From: Aplectana chamaeleonis
Taxonomy: Eukaryota > Nematoda > Chromadorea > Rhabditida > Cosmocercidae
Direction of reading: 5' to 3'
NCBI GenBank assembly: GCA_029168955.1
Contig: JAPDOI010001570.1
Coordinates: 99,950 to 163,949 of the forward strand
DNA: 64,000 nt
How positions within the stretch are numbered: the stretch's first letter is position 1; each line of letters begins with the position of its first letter. A program made the translations under genes and the position numbers. A model generated the notes under the pieces. It made no database searches. It had not been told where the DNA came from and saw nothing but the letters and a program-made list of their open reading frames with translations. Below are positions 36,329-49,855 of the stretch, piece by piece.

Positions 36329-36699
36329 ATTTTCACCCCCGAAATACCCGATACACGACAGATTTAGCCTCCACGCAGGGGTTTGCTCCCCTAAGCGACG
36401 GTGCAGCCGCAGGCTGCACCGTCCAAATAGGGTTCAATTGATTTCCACCCCCGAAATACCCGATACACGACAGATTTAGCCTCCACGCAGGATTCCTCCC
36501 CTAAGCGACGGTGCAGCCGCAGGCTGCACCGTCCAAATAGGGTTCAATTGATTTCCACCCCCGAAATACCCGATAAACGACAGATTTAGCCTCCACGCAG
36601 GGGTTTTCTCCCCTAAGCCACGGTGCAGCCGCAGGCTGCACCGTCCAAATAGGGTTCAATTGATTTCCACCCACGAAATAACCGATACATGACAGATTT

Positions 36700-36885
36700 A
36701 GCCTCTACACAAGGGATTTCCTCCCCTAAGCGACGCCGCAGGCTGCACCGCCTAAATACGTTTCAAACGGATTTCCACCCCCGAAATACCCGATACACGA
36801 CAGATTTAGCCTCCACGCAGGGGATTCCCCCCCCCCTAAGCGACGCCGCAGGCTGCACCGCCCAAATACGTTTCAAACGGATTTC
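36700..36885. repeat. Two intermediate inserts with TTTCAAACGG middles
   Basis: A CCTCTACACAAGGG spacer leads into the 14-bp insert and CACCGCCTAAATACG; the next unit has a C-tract, the 14-bp insert and CACCGCCCAAATACG. Both keep the GATACAC core, unlike the other islands. Confidence 0.82.
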
Positions 36886-37456
36886 CACCCCGAAATACCC
36901 GATACACGACAGATTTAGCCTCCACGCAGGGGATTCCCTCCCCTAAGCGACGGTGCAGCCGCAGGCTGCACCGTCCAAACAGGGTTCAATTGATTTCCAC
37001 CCCCGAAATACCCGATACACGACAGATTTAGGTTCCACGCAGGGATTCCCTCCCTAAGCGACGGTGCAGCCGCAGGCTGCACCGTCCAAATAGGGTTCAA
37101 TTGATTTCCACCCCCGAAATACCCGATACACGACAGATTTAGCCTCCACGCAGGGGATTCCCTCCCCTAAGCGAAGGGGCAGCCGCAGGCTGCACCGTCC
37201 AAATAGGGGTCAATTGATTTCCACCCCCGAAAAACCCGATACACGAAAGATTTAGCCTCCACGCAGGGGATTTCCTAAGCGACGGTGCAGCCGCAGGCTG
37301 CACCGTCCAAATAGGGTTCAATTGATTTCCACCCCGAAATACCCGATACACGACAGATTTAGCCTCCACGCAGGGATTTCCTCCCCTAAGCGACGGTGCA
37401 GCCGCAGGCTGCACCGTCCAAATAGGGTTCAATTGATTTCCACCCCCGAAATACCC

Positions 37457-37548
37457 GATGTACGACAGATTTTGCCTCCACGAAGGGGATTCCCCCCCCC
37501 CCTAAGCGACGCCGCAGGCTGCACCGCCCAAATACGTTTCAAACGGAT
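37457..37548. repeat. Left-type island, copy 3
   Basis: GATGTAC core, GAAGGGGATT, long C-tract, 14-bp insert, CACCGCCC, TTTCAAACGG, then GATTTCCACCCCC rather than TTTTCACCCCC. Confidence 0.85.
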
Positions 37549-37659
37549 TTCCACCCCCGAAATACCCGATACACGACAGATTTAGCCTCCACGCAGGGGA
37601 TTCCCTCCCCTAAGCGACGGTGCAGCCGCAGGCTGCACCGTCCAAATAGGGTTCAATTG

Positions 37660-39400
37660 ATTTCCACCCCGAAATACCCGATACACGACAGATTCAGCCT
37701 CCACGCAGGGATTTCCTCCCTAAGCGACGGTGCAGCCGCAGGCTGCACCGTCCAAATAGGGTTCAATTGATTTCCACCCCGAAATACCCGATACACGACA
37801 GATTTAGCCTCCACGCAGGGGATTCCTCCCTAAGCGACGGTGCAGCCGCAGGCTGCACCGTCCAAATAGGGTTCAATTGATTTCCACCCCGAAATACCCG
37901 ATACACGACAGATTTAGCCTCCACGCAGGGGATTCTCCCCTAAGCGACGGTGCAGCCGCAGGCTGCACCGTCCAAATAGGGTTCAATTGATTTCCACCCC
38001 GAAATACCCGATCCATGACAGACTTAGCCTCCACGCAGGGGATTCCCTCCCCTAAGCGACGGTGCAGCCGCAGGCTGCCCCGTCCGAATAGGGTTCAATT
38101 GATTTCCACCCCCGAAATACCCGATACACGACAGATTTAGCCTCTACACAAGGGATTTCCTCTCCTAAGCGACGGTGCAGCCGCAGGCTGCACCGTCCAA
38201 ATAGGGTTCAATTGATTTCCAACCCCGAAATACCCGATACACGGCAGATTTGACCTCCACGCAGGGATTTCCTCCCTAAGCGACGGTGCAGCCGCAGGCT
38301 GCACCGTCCAAATAGGGTTCAATTGATTTCCACCCCGAAATACCCGATACACGACAGATTTAGCCTCCACGCAGGGGATTTCCTCCTAAGCGACGGTGCA
38401 GCCGCAGGCTGCACCGTCCAAATAGGGTTCAATTGATTTCCACCCCGAAATACCCGATACACGACAGATTTAGCCTCCACGCAGGGGATTCCTCCCTAAG
38501 CGACGGTGCAGCCGCAGGCTGCACCGTCCAAATAGGGTTCAATTGATTTCCACCCCGAAATACCCGATACACGACAGATTTAGCCTCCACGCAGGGGATT
38601 CCTCCCCTAAGCGACGGTGCAGCCGCAGGCTGCACCGTCCAAATAGGGTTCAATTGATTTCCACCCCGAAATACCCGATACACGACAGATTTAGCCTCCA
38701 CGCAGGGGATTCCTCCTAAGCGACGGTGCAGCCGCAGGCTGCACCGTCCAAATAGGGTTCAATTGATTTCCACCCCGAAATACCCGATACACGACAGATT
38801 TAGCCTCCACGCAGGGGATTCCTCCCCTAAGCGACGGTGCAGCCGCAGGCTGCACCGTCCAAATAGGGTTCAATTGATTTCCACCCCGAAATACCCGATA
38901 CACGACAGATTTAGCCTCCACGCAGGGGATTCCCTCCCTAAGCGACGGTGCAGCCGCAGGCTGCACCGTCCAAATAGGGTTCAATTGATTTCCACCCCGA
39001 AATACCCGATGTACGACAGATTTAGCCTCCACGCAGGGATTTCCCTAAGCGACGGTGCAGCCGCAGGCTGCACCGTCCAAATACGTTTCAAACGGATTTC
39101 CACCCCGAAATACCCGATACACGACAGATTTAGCCTCCACGCAGGGGATTCCTCCTAAGCGACGGTGCAGCCGCAGGCTGCACCGTCCAAATAGGGTTCA
39201 ATTGATTTCCACCCCGAAATACCCGATACACGACAGATTTAGCCTCCACGCAGGGGATTTCCTCCTAAGCGACGGTGCAGCCGCAGGCTGCACCGTCCAA
39301 ATAGGGTTCAATTGATTTCCACCCCGAAATACCCGATACACGACAGATTTAGCCTCCACGCAGGGGATTCCTCCTAAGCGAAGGTACAGCCGCAGGCTGC
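37660..39400. repeat. Long-unit sub-blocks with contracted runs
   Basis: Mainly at 37,660-38,030 and 38,325-39,385 the units read CCACCCCGAAA (four C) and usually a shortened spacer such as GGGGATTCCTCCCTAAG. Neighbouring units have five C and CCCTCCCC. Unit length falls to about 108-111 bp. Confidence 0.78.
38131..38270. repeat. Two-unit haplotype CTCTACACAAGGG + TTTGACC, copy 1
   Basis: A unit with CCTCTACACAAGGG and CTCTCCTAAG is followed by a unit with the private core ACGGCAGATTTGACC. The pair recurs near 43,707 and 51,903. Confidence 0.8.
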
Positions 39401-40568
39401 ACCGTCCAAACAGGGTTCAATTGATTTCCACCCCCGAAATACCCGATACACGACAGATTTAGCCTCCACGCAGGGGATTCCCTCCCCTAAGCGACGGTGC
39501 AGCCGCAGGCTGCACCGTCCAAATAGGGTTCAATTGATTTCCACCCCCGAAATACCCGATACACGACAGATTTAGCCTCCACGCATGGGATTTCCTCCCC
39601 TAAGCGACGGTGCAGCCGCAGGCTGCACCGTCCAAATAGGGTTCAATTGATTTCCACCCCCGAAATACCCGATACACGACAGATTTAGCCTCCACGCAGG
39701 GGATTCATCCCTAAGCGACGGCGCAGCCGCAGGCTGCACCGTCCAAATAGGGTTCAATTGATTTCCACCCCCGAAATACCCGATACACGACAGATTTAGC
39801 CTCCACGCAGGGGATTCCCTCCCCTAAGCGACGGTGCAGCCGCAGGCTGCACCGTCCAAATAGGGTTCAATTGATTTCCACCCCCGAAATACCCGATACA
39901 CGACAGATTTAGCCTCCACGCAGGGGATTCCTCCTAAGCGACGGTGCAGCCGCAGGCTGCGCCGTCCAAATAGGGTTCAATTGATTTCCACCCCCGAAAT
40001 ACCCGATGTACGACAGATTTTGCCTCCACGAAGGGGATTCCCTCCCCTAAGCGACGGTGCAGCCGCAGGCTGCACCGTCCAAATAGGGTTCAATTGATTT
40101 CCACCCCCGAAATACCCGATACACGACAGATTTAGCCTCCACGCAGGGGTTTGCTCCCCTAAGCGACGGTGCAGCCGCAGGCTGCACCGTCCAAATAGGG
40201 TTCAATTGATTTCCACCCCCGAAATACCCGATGTACGACAGATTTTGCCTCCACGCAGGGGATTCCCTCCCCTAAGCGACGGTGCAGCCGCAGGCTGCAC
40301 CGTCCAAATAGGGTTCAATTGATTTCCACCCCCGAAATACCCGATACACGACAGATTTAGCCTCCACGCAGGGGATTCCCTCCCCTAAGCGACGGTGCAG
40401 CCGCAGGCTGCACCGTCCAAATAGGGTTCAATTGATTTCCACCCCCGAAATACCCGATACACGACAGATTTAGCCTCCACGCAGGGGATTCCCTCCCCTA
40501 AGCGACGGTGCAGCCGCAGGCTGCACCGTCCAAATAGGGTTCAATTGATTTCCACCCCCGAAATACCC

Positions 40569-40658
40569 GATGTACGACAGATTTTGCCTCCACGAAGGGG
40601 ATTCCCCCCCCCCTAAGCGACGCCGCAGGCTGCACCGCCCAAATACGTTTCAAACGGA
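40569..40658. repeat. Left-type island, copy 4
   Basis: GATGTAC core, GAAGGGGATT, C-tract, 14-bp insert, CACCGCCC, TTTCAAACGG, GATTTCCACCCCC, then a CCTCTACACAAGGG unit. Confidence 0.85.
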
Positions 40659-41234
40659 TTTCCACCCCCGAAATACCCGATACACGACAGATTTAGCCTC
40701 TACACAAGGGATTTCCTCCCCTAAGCGACGGTGCAGCCGCAGGCTGCACCGTCCAAATAGGGTTCAATTGATTTCCACCCCCGAAATACCCGATACACGA
40801 CAGATTTAGCCTCCACGCAGGGGTTTGCTCCCCTAAGCGACGGTGCAGCCGCAGGCTGCACCGTCCAAATAGGGTTCAATTGATTTCCACCCCCGAAATA
40901 CCCGATACACGACAGATTTAGCCTCCACGCAGGGATTTCCTCCCTAAGCGACGGTGCAGCCGCAGGCTGCACCGTCCAAATAGGGTTCAATTGATTTCCA
41001 CCCCCGAAATACCCGATACACGACAGATACAGCCTCCACGCAGGGGTTTGCTCCCCTAAGCGACGGTACAGCCGCAGGCTGCACCGTCCAAATAGGGTTC
41101 AATTGATTTCCACCCCCGAAATACCCGATACACGACAGATTTAGCCTCCACGCAGGGGATTCCCTCCCCTAAGCGACGGTGCAGCCGCAGGCTGCACCGT
41201 CCAAATAGGGTTCAATTGATTTCCACCCCCGAAA

Positions 41235-41312
41235 TACCCGATGTACGACAGATTTTGCCTCCACGAAGGGGATTCCCCCCCTAAGCGACGCCGCAGACTG
41301 CACCGTCCAAAT
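41235..41312. repeat. Intermediate unit in the long-unit block
   Basis: GATGTAC core, GAAGGGGATTC6, GACGCCGCAGACTGCACC with G to A in the insert, then GGGTTCAATTG. The GCAGACTGC change also occurs near 31,445 and 31,557, so these copies are related. Confidence 0.8.
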
Positions 41313-42204
41313 AGGGTTCAATTGATTTCCACCTCCGAAATACCCGATACACGACAGATTTAGCCTCCACGCAGGGGATTCCTCCCTCAGCGCCGGTACA
41401 GCCGCAGGCTGCACCGTCCAAATAGGGTTCAATTGATTTCCACCCCCGAAATACCCGATACACGACAGATTTAGCCTCCACGCAGGGGTTTGCTCCCCTA
41501 AGCGACGGTACAGCCGCAGGCTGCACCGTCCAAATAGGGTTCAATTGATTTCCACCCCCGAAATACCCGATACACGACAGATTTAGCCTCCACGCAGGGG
41601 TCTGCTCCCTAAGCGACGGTGCAGCCGCAGGCTGCACCGTCCAAATAGGGTTCAATTGATTTCCACCCCCGAAATACCCGATGTACGACAGATTTTGCCT
41701 CCACGCAGGGGATTCCCTCCCCTAAGCGACGGTGCAGCCGCAGGCTGCACCGTCCAAATAGGGTTCAATTGATTTCCACCCCCGAAATACCCGATACACG
41801 ACAGATTTAGCCTCCACGCAGGGGATTCATTCCCCTAAGCGACGGTGCAGCCGCAGGCTGCACCGTCCAAATAGGGTTCAATTGATTTCCACCCTCGAAA
41901 TACCCGATACACGACAGATTTAGCCTCCACGCAGGGGATTCCTCCCTAAGCGACGGTGCAGCCGCAGGCTGCACCGTCCAAATAGGGTTCAATTGATTTC
42001 CACCCCGAAATACCCGATACACGACAGATTTAGCCTCCACGCAGGGATTTCCTCCCTAAGCGACGGTGCAGCCGCAGGCTGCACCGTCCAAATAGGGTTC
42101 AATTGATTTCCACCCCCGAAATACCCGATACACGACAGATTTAGCCTCCACGCAGGGGATTCCCTCCTCTAAGCGACGGTGCAGCCGCAAGCTGCACCGT
42201 CCAA

Positions 42205-42230
42205 ATAGGGTTCAATTGAATTGATTTCCA
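42205..42230. repeat. Five-bp duplication in the middle palindrome, copy 1
   Basis: The middle reads TTCAATTGAATTGATTTCC instead of TTCAATTGATTTCC. The identical insertion occurs at 43,444, an offset of 1,233 bp. Confidence 0.9.
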
Positions 42231-42919
42231 CCCCCGAAATACCCGATACACGACAGATTTAGCCTCCACGCAGGGGATTCCCTCCCCTAAGCGACGGTGC
42301 AGCCGCAGGCTGCACCGTCCAAATAGGGTTCAATTGATTTCCACCCCCGAAATACCCGATACACGACAGATTTTGCCTCCACGAAGGGGATTCCTCCTAA
42401 GCGACGGTGCAGCCGCAGGCTGCACCGTCCAAATAGGGTTCAATTGATTTCCACCCCCGAAATACCCGATACACGACAGATTTAGCCTCCACGCAGGGGA
42501 TTTACTCCCCTAAGCGACGGTGCAGCCGCAGGCTGCACCGTCCAAATAGGGTTCAATTGATTTCCACCTCCGAAATACCCGATACACGACAGATTTAGCC
42601 TCCACGCAGGGGTTTGCTTCCCTAAGCGACGGTGCAGCCGCAGGCTGCACAGTCCAAATAGGGTTCAATTGATTTCCAACCCCGAAATACCCGATACACG
42701 ACAGATTTAGCCTCCACGCAGGGATTCCTCCCTAAGCGACGGTGCAGCCGCAGGCTGCACCGTCCAAATAGGGTTCAATTGATTTCCACCCCGAAATACC
42801 CGATACACGACAGATTTAGCCTCCACGCAGGGGATTCCTCCCTAAGCGACGGTGCAGCCGCAGGCTGCACCGTCCAAATAGGGTTCAATTGATTTCCACC
42901 CCGAAATACCCGATACACG

Positions 42920-42990
42920 ACAGATTTTGCCTCCACGAAGGGGATTCCCCCCCCCCCAAAGCGACGCCGCAGGCTGCACCGTCCAAATAG
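42920..42990. repeat. Intermediate unit in the long-unit block
   Basis: GATACAC core with TTTTGCC, GAAGGGGATT, a long C-tract, AAAGCGACGCC and the GGGTTCAATTG middle. CTAAG is altered to CAAAG. A recombinant of both core haplotypes. Confidence 0.8.
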
Positions 42991-43443
42991 GGTTCAATTG
43001 ATTTCCACCCCCGAAATACCCGATGTACGACAGATTTTGCCTCCACGCAGGGGATTCCCTCCCCTAAGCGACGGTGCAGCCGCAGGCTGCACCGTCCAAA
43101 TAGGGTTCAATTGATTTCCACCCCCGAAATACCCGATACACGACAGATTTAGCCTCCACGCAGGGGATTCCCTCCCCTAAGCGACGGTGCAGCCGCAGGC
43201 TGCACCGTCCAAATAGGGTTCAATTGATTTCCACCCCCGAAATACCCGATACACGACAGATTTAGCCTCCACGCAGGGGATTCCCTCCCTAAGCGACGGT
43301 GCTGCCGCAGGCTGCACCGTCCAAATAGGGTTCAATTGATTTCCACCCCCGAAATACCCGATACACGACAGATTTAGCCTCCACGCAGGGGATTCCCTCC
43401 CCTAAGCGACGGTGCAGCCGCAGGCTGCACCGTCCAAATAGGG

Positions 43444-43462
43444 TTCAATTGAATTGATTTCC
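43444..43462. repeat. Five-bp duplication in the middle palindrome, copy 2
   Basis: Same TTCAATTGAATTGATTTCC allele as near 42,211; the two are about eleven units apart. Confidence 0.9.
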
Positions 43463-43597
43463 ACCCCCGAAATACCCGATACACGACAGATTTAGCCTCC
43501 ACGCAGGGGTTTGCTCCCCTAAGCGACGGTGCAGCCGCAGGCTGCACCGTCCAAATAGGGTTCAATTGATTTCCACCCCCGAAATACCCGATGTACG

Positions 43598-43668
43598 ACA
43601 GATTTTGCCTCCACGAAGGGGATTCCCCCCCCCCTAAGCGACGCCGCAGGCTGCACCGTCCAAATAGG
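43598..43668. repeat. Intermediate unit in the long-unit block
   Basis: GATGTAC core, GAAGGGGATT, C-tract, 14-bp insert and CACCGTCC with the GGGTTCAATTG middle, followed by a CCTCTACACAAGGG unit. Confidence 0.8.
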
Positions 43669-43706
43669 GTTCAATTGATTTCCACCCCCGAAATACCCGA
43701 TACACG

Positions 43707-43845
43707 ACAGATTTAGCCTCTACACAAGGGATTTCCTCTCCTAAGCGACGGTGCAGCCGCAGGCTGCACCGTCCAAATAGGGTTCAATTGATTTCCACCC
43801 CCGAAATACCCGATACACGACAGATTTGACCTCCACGCAGGGGAT
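43707..43845. repeat. Two-unit haplotype CTCTACACAAGGG + TTTGACC, copy 2
   Basis: Spacer CCTCTACACAAGGG with CTCTCCTAAG, then a unit with CAGATTTGACCTCC. TTTGAC starts at 43,825. Confidence 0.82.
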
Positions 43846-44124
43846 TCCCTCCCCTAAGCGACGGTGCAGCCGCAGGCTGCACCGTCCAAATAGGGTTCAA
43901 TTGATTTCCACCCCCGAAATACCCGATACACGACAGATTTAGCCTCCACGCAGGGGATTCCCTCCCCTAAGCGACGGTGCAGCCGCAGGCTGCACCGTCC
44001 AAATAGGGTTCAATTGATTTCCACCCCCGAAATACCCGATACACGACAGATTTAGCCTCCACGCAGGGGATTACCTCCCTAAGCGACGGTGCAGCCGCAG
44101 GCTGCACCGTCCAAATAGGGTTCA

Positions 44125-47100
44125 ATTGATTTCCACCCCGAAATACCCGATACACGACAGATTTAGCCTCCACGCAGGGGATTTCCTCCCTAAGCGACGG
44201 TGCAGCCGCAGGCTGCACCGTCCAAATAGGGTTCAATTGATTTCCACCCCGAAATACCCGATACACGACAGATTTAGCCTCCACGCAGGGGATTCCTCCC
44301 TAAGCGACGGTGCAGCCGCAGGCTGCACCGTCCAAATAGGGTTCAATTGATTTCCACCCCGAAATACCCGATGTACGACAGATTTAGCCTCCACGCAGGG
44401 GATTCCTCCCTAAGCGACGGTGCAGCCGCAGGCTGCACCGTCCAAATAGGGTTCAATTGATTTCCACCCCGAAATACCCGATACACGACAGATTTAGCCT
44501 CCACGCAGGGATTTCCTCCCTAAGCGACGGTGCAGCCGCAGGCTGCACCGTCCAAATAGGGTTCAATTGATTTCCACCCCGAAATACCCGATACACGACA
44601 GATTTAGCCTCCACGCAGGGGATTCCCTCCCTAAGCGACGGTGCAGCCGCAGGCTGCACCGTCCAAATAGGGTTCAATTGATTTCCACCCCGAAATACCC
44701 GATACACGACAGATTTAGCCTCCACGCAGGGGATTCCTCCCTAAGCGACGGTGCAGCCGCAGGCTGCACCGTCCAAATAGGGTTCAATTGATTTCCACCC
44801 CGAAATACCCGATACACGACAGATTTAGCCTCCACGCAGGGGATTCCCCTAAGCGACGGTGCAGCCGCAGGCTGCACCGTCCAAATAGGGTTCAATTGAT
44901 TTCCACCCCGAAATACCCGATGTACGACAGATTTAGCCTCCACGCAGGGATTTCCTCCTAAGCGACGGTGCAGCCGCAGGCTGCACCGTCCAAATAGGGT
45001 TCAATTGATTTCCACCCCGAAATACCCGATACACGACAGATTTAGCCTCCACGCAGGGGATTCCTCCTAAGCGACGGTGCAGCCGCAGGCTGCACCGTCC
45101 AAATAGGGTTCAATTGATTTCCACCCCGAAATACCCGATGTACGACAGATTTAGCCTCCACGCAGGGGATTCCTCCTAAGCGACGGTGCAGCCGCAGGCT
45201 GCACCGTCCAAATAGGGTTCAATTGATTTCCACCCCGAAATACCCGATACACGACAGATTTAGCCTCCACGCAGGATTCCTCCCTAAGCGACGGTGCAGC
45301 CGCAGGCTGCACCGTCCAAATAGGGTTCAATTGATTTCCACCCCGAAATACCCGATACACGACAGATTTAGCCTCCACGCAGGGATTCCCTCCCTAAGCG
45401 ACGGTGCAGCCGCAGGCTGCACCGTCCAAATAGGGTTCAATTGATTTCCACCCCGAAATACCCGATACACGACAGATTTAGCCTCCACGCAGGGGATTCC
45501 TCCCTAAGCGACGGTGCAGCCGCAGGCTGCACCGTCCAAATAGGGTTCAATTGATTTCCACCCCGAAATACCCGATACACGACAGATTTAGCCTCCACGC
45601 AGGGATTCCTCCCCTAAGCGACGGTGCAGCCGCAGGCTGCACCGTCCAAATAGGGTTCAATTGATTTCCACCCCGAAATACCCGATACACGACAGATTTA
45701 GCCTCCACGCAGGGGATTCCTCCCCTAAGCGACGGTGCAGCCGCAGGCTGCACCGTCCAAATAGGGTTCAATTGATTTCCACCCCGAAATACCCGATACA
45801 CGACAGATTTAGCCTCCACGCAGGGGATTCCTCCCTAAGCGACGGTGCAGCCGCAGGCTGCACCGTCCAAATAGGGTTCAATTGATTTCCACCCCGAAAT
45901 ACCCGATACACGACAGATTTAGCCTCCACGCAGGGATTTCCTCCCTAAGCGACGGTGCAGCCGCAGGCTGCACCGTCCAAATAGGGTTCAATTGATTTCC
46001 ACCCCGAAATACCCGATACACGACAGATTTAGCCTCCACGCAGGATTTCCTCCCCTAAGCGACGGTGCAGCCGCAGGCTGCACCGTCCAAATAGGGTTCA
46101 AATTGATTTCCACCCCGAAATACCCGATACACGACAGATTTAGCCTCCACGCAGGGGATTCCCTCCCTAAGCGACGGTGCAGCCGCAGGCTGCACCGTCC
46201 AAATAGGGTTCAATTGATTTCCACCCCGAAATACCCGATACACGACAGATTTAGCCTCCACGCAGGGGATTCCTCCTAAGCGACGGTGCAGCCGCAGGCT
46301 GCACCGTCCAAATAGGGTTCAATTGATTTCCACCCCGAAATACCCGATGTACGACAGATTTAGCCTCCACGCAGGGGATTCCTCCCCTAAGCGACGGTGC
46401 AGCCGCAGGCTGCACCGTCCAAATAGGGTTCAAATTGATTTCCACCCCGAAATACCCGATACACGACAGATTTAGCCTCCACGCAGGGGATTCCTCCCTA
46501 AGCGACGGTGCAGCCGCAGGCTGCACCGTCCAAATAGGGTTCAATTGATTTCCACCCCGAAATACCCGATACACGACAGATTTAGCCTCCACGCAGGGAT
46601 TCCCTCCTAAGCGACGGTGCAGCCGCAGGCTGCACCGTCCAAATAGGGTTCAATTGATTTCCACCCCGAAATACCCGATACACGACAGATTTAGCCTCCA
46701 CGCAGGGGATTCCCTCCTAAGCGACGGTGCAGCCGCAGGCTGCACCGTCCAAATAGGGTTCAATTGATTTCCACCCCGAAATACCCGATACACGACAGAT
46801 TTAGCCTCCACGCAGGGGATTCCCTCCCTAAGCGACGGTGCAGCCGCAGGCTGCACCGTCCAAATAGGGTTCAATTGATTTCCACCCCGAAATACCCGAT
46901 ACACGACAGATTTAGCCTCCACGCAGGGATTCCTCCCCTAAGCGACGGTGCAGCCGCAGGCTGCACCGTCCAAATAGGGTTCAATTGATTTCCACCCCGA
47001 AATACCCGATACACGACAGATTTAGCCTCCACGCAGGATTTCCTCCCTAAGCGACGGTGCAGCCGCAGGCTGCACCGTCCAAATAGGGTTCAATTGATTT

Positions 47101-47540
47101 CCACCCCGAAATACCCGATACACGACAGATTTAGCCTCCACGCAGGGGATTCCTCCCTAAGCGACGGTGCAGCCGCAGGCTGCACCGTCCAAATAGGGTT
47201 CAATTGATTTCCACCCCGAAATACCCGATACACGACAGATTTAGCCTCCACGCAGGGATTCCCTCCCTAAGCGACGGTGCAGCCGCAGGCTGCACCGTCC
47301 AAATAGGGTTCAATTGATTTCCACCCCGAAATACCCGATACACGACAGATTTAGCCTCCACGCAGGGGATTTCCTCCCTAAGCGACGGTGCAGCCGCAGG
47401 CTGCACCGTCCAAATAGGGTTCAATTGATTTCCACCCCGAAATACCCGATACACGACAGATTTAGCCTCCACGCAGGGATTCCTCCTAAGCGACGGTGCA
47501 GCCGCAGGCTGCACCGTCCAAATAGGGTTCAATTGATTTC
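44125..47540. repeat. Longest contracted-run long-unit block
   Basis: About 31 units in a row read CCACCCCGAAA with four C, and spacers such as GGGATTTCCTCCC, GGGGATTCCTCCC or GGATTTCCTCC. Five-C units resume at about 47,546. The hairpin is intact throughout. An extra A (TTCAAATTGATT) appears near 46,099 and 46,432. Confidence 0.85.
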
Positions 47541-48089
47541 CACCCCCGAAATACCCGATACACGACAGATTTAGCCTCCACGCAGGGGTTTGCTCCCCTA
47601 AGCGACGGTGCAGCCGCAGGCTGCACCGTCCAAATAGGGTTCAATTGATTTCCACCCCCGAAATACCCGATGTACGACAGATTTTGCCTCTACACAAGGG
47701 ATTTCCTCCCTTAAGCGACGGTGCAGCCGCAGGCTGCACCGTCCAAATAGGGTTCAATTGATTTCCACCCCCGAAATACCCGATACACGACAGATTTAGC
47801 CTCCACGCAGGGGATTCCCTCCCCTAAGCGACGGTGCAGCCGCAGGCTGCACCGTCCAAATAGGGTTCAATTGATTTCCACCCCGAAATACCCGATACAC
47901 GACAGATTTAGCCTCCACGCAGGGATTTCCTCCCTAAGCGACGGTGCAGCCGCAGGCTGCCCCGTCCAAATAGGGTTCAATTGATTTCCACTCCCGAAAT
48001 ACCCGATACACGACAGATTTAGCCTCCACGCAGGGGATTCCCTCCCTAAGCGACGGTGCAGCCGCAGGCTGCACCGTCCAAATAGGGTT

Positions 48090-49420
48090 CAATTGATTTC
48101 CACCCCGAAATACCCGATACACGACAGATTTAGCCTCCACGCAGGGGATTTCCTCCCTAAGCGACGGTGCAGCCGCAGGCTGCACCGTCCAAATAGGGTT
48201 CAATTGATTTCCACCCCGAAATACCCGATACACGACAGATTTAGCCTCCACGCAGGGGATTCCTCCCCTAAGCGACGGTGCAGCCGCAGGCTGCACCGTC
48301 CAAATAGGGTTCAATTGATTTCCACCCCGAAATACCCGATACACGACAGATTTAGCCTCCACGCAGGGGATTCCCTCCCTAAGCGACGGTGCAGCCGCAG
48401 GCTGCACCGTCCAAATAGGGTTCAATTGATTTCCACCCCGAAATACCCGATACACGACAGATTTAGCCTCCACGCAGGGGATTCCCTCCCTAAGCGACGG
48501 TGCAGCCGCAGGCTGCACCGTCCAAATAGGGTTCAATTGATTTCCACCCCGAAATACCCGATACACGACAGATTTAGCCTCCACGCAGGGATTTCCTCCC
48601 TAAGCGACGGTGCAGCCGCAGGCTGCACCGTCCAAATAGGGTTCAATTGATTTCCACCCCGAAATACCCGATACACGACAGATTTAGCCTCCACGCAGGG
48701 GATTCCTCCCCTAAGCGACGGTGCAGCCGCAGGCTGCACCGTCCAAATAGGGTTCAATTGATTTCCACCCCGAAATACCCGATACACGACAGATTTAGCC
48801 TCCACGCAGGGGATTCCTCCCTAAGCGACGGTGCAGCCGCAGGCTGCACCGTCCAAATAGGGTTCAATTGATTTCCACCCCGAAATACCCGATACACGAC
48901 AGATTTAGCCTCCACGCAGGGATTTCCTCCCTAAGCGACGGTGCAGCCGCAGGCTGCACCGTCCAAATAGGGTTCAATTGATTTCCACCCCGAAATACCC
49001 GATACACGACAGATTTAGCCTCCACGCAGGGGATTCCTCCCCTAAGCGACGGTGCAGCCGCAGGCTGCACCGTCCAAATAGGGTTCAATTGATTTCCACC
49101 CCGAAATACCCGATACACGACAGATTTAGCCTCCACGCAGGATTTCCTCCTAAGCGACGGTGCAGCCGCAGGCTGCACCGTCCAAATAGGGTTCAATTGA
49201 TTTCCACCCCGAAATACCCGATACACGACAGATTTAGCCTCCACGCAGGGATTCCTCCCTAAGCGACGGTGCAGCCGCAGGCTGCACCGTCCAAATAGGG
49301 TTCAATTGATTTCCACCCCGAAATACCCGATACACGACAGATTTAGCCTCCACGCAGGGATTTCCTCCTAAGCGACGGTGCAGCCGCAGGCTGCACCGTC
49401 CAAATAGGGTTCAATTGATT
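48090..49420. repeat. Contracted-run long-unit block
   Basis: Twelve or so units with four-C CCACCCCGAAA and shortened spacers, between five-C units. Several adjacent units are 111 bp, so reading frames stay open on both strands over more than 500 bp. Confidence 0.82.
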
Positions 49421-49784
49421 TCCACCCCCGAAATACCCGATACACGACAGATTTAGCCTCTACACAAGGGATTTCCTCCCCTAAGCGACGGTGCAGCCGC
49501 AGGCTGCACCGTCCAAATAGGGTTCAATTGATTTCCACCCCCGAAATACCCGATACACGACAGATTTAGCCTCCACGCAGGGATTCCTCTCCTAAGCGAA
49601 GGTGCAGCCGCAGGCTGCACCGTCCAAATAGGGTTCAATTGATTTCCACCCCCGAAATACCCGATACACGACAGATTTAGCCTCCACGCAGGGGATTTCT
49701 CCTCTAAGCGACGGTGCAGCCGCAGGCTGCACCGTCCAAATAGGGTTCAATTGATTTCCACCCCCGAAATACCCGATACACGAC

Positions 49785-49855
49785 AGATTTTGCCTCCACG
49801 AAGGGGATTCCCCCCCCCCCTAAGCGACGCCGCAGGCTGCACCGTCCAAATAGGG
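49785..49855. repeat. Intermediate unit in the long-unit block
   Basis: GATACAC core with TTTTGCC, GAAGGGGATT, long C-tract, 14-bp insert, then GGGTTCAATTG. A mixed core as at 42,920. Confidence 0.8.

Noticed and set aside
47934..48584. Minus-strand 216-codon frame with about 37-residue repeats
   Set aside because: It stays open only because adjacent units here happen to be 111 bp or similar. The + strand is open over the same stretch (48,093-48,650), and the frame breaks as soon as unit length changes.
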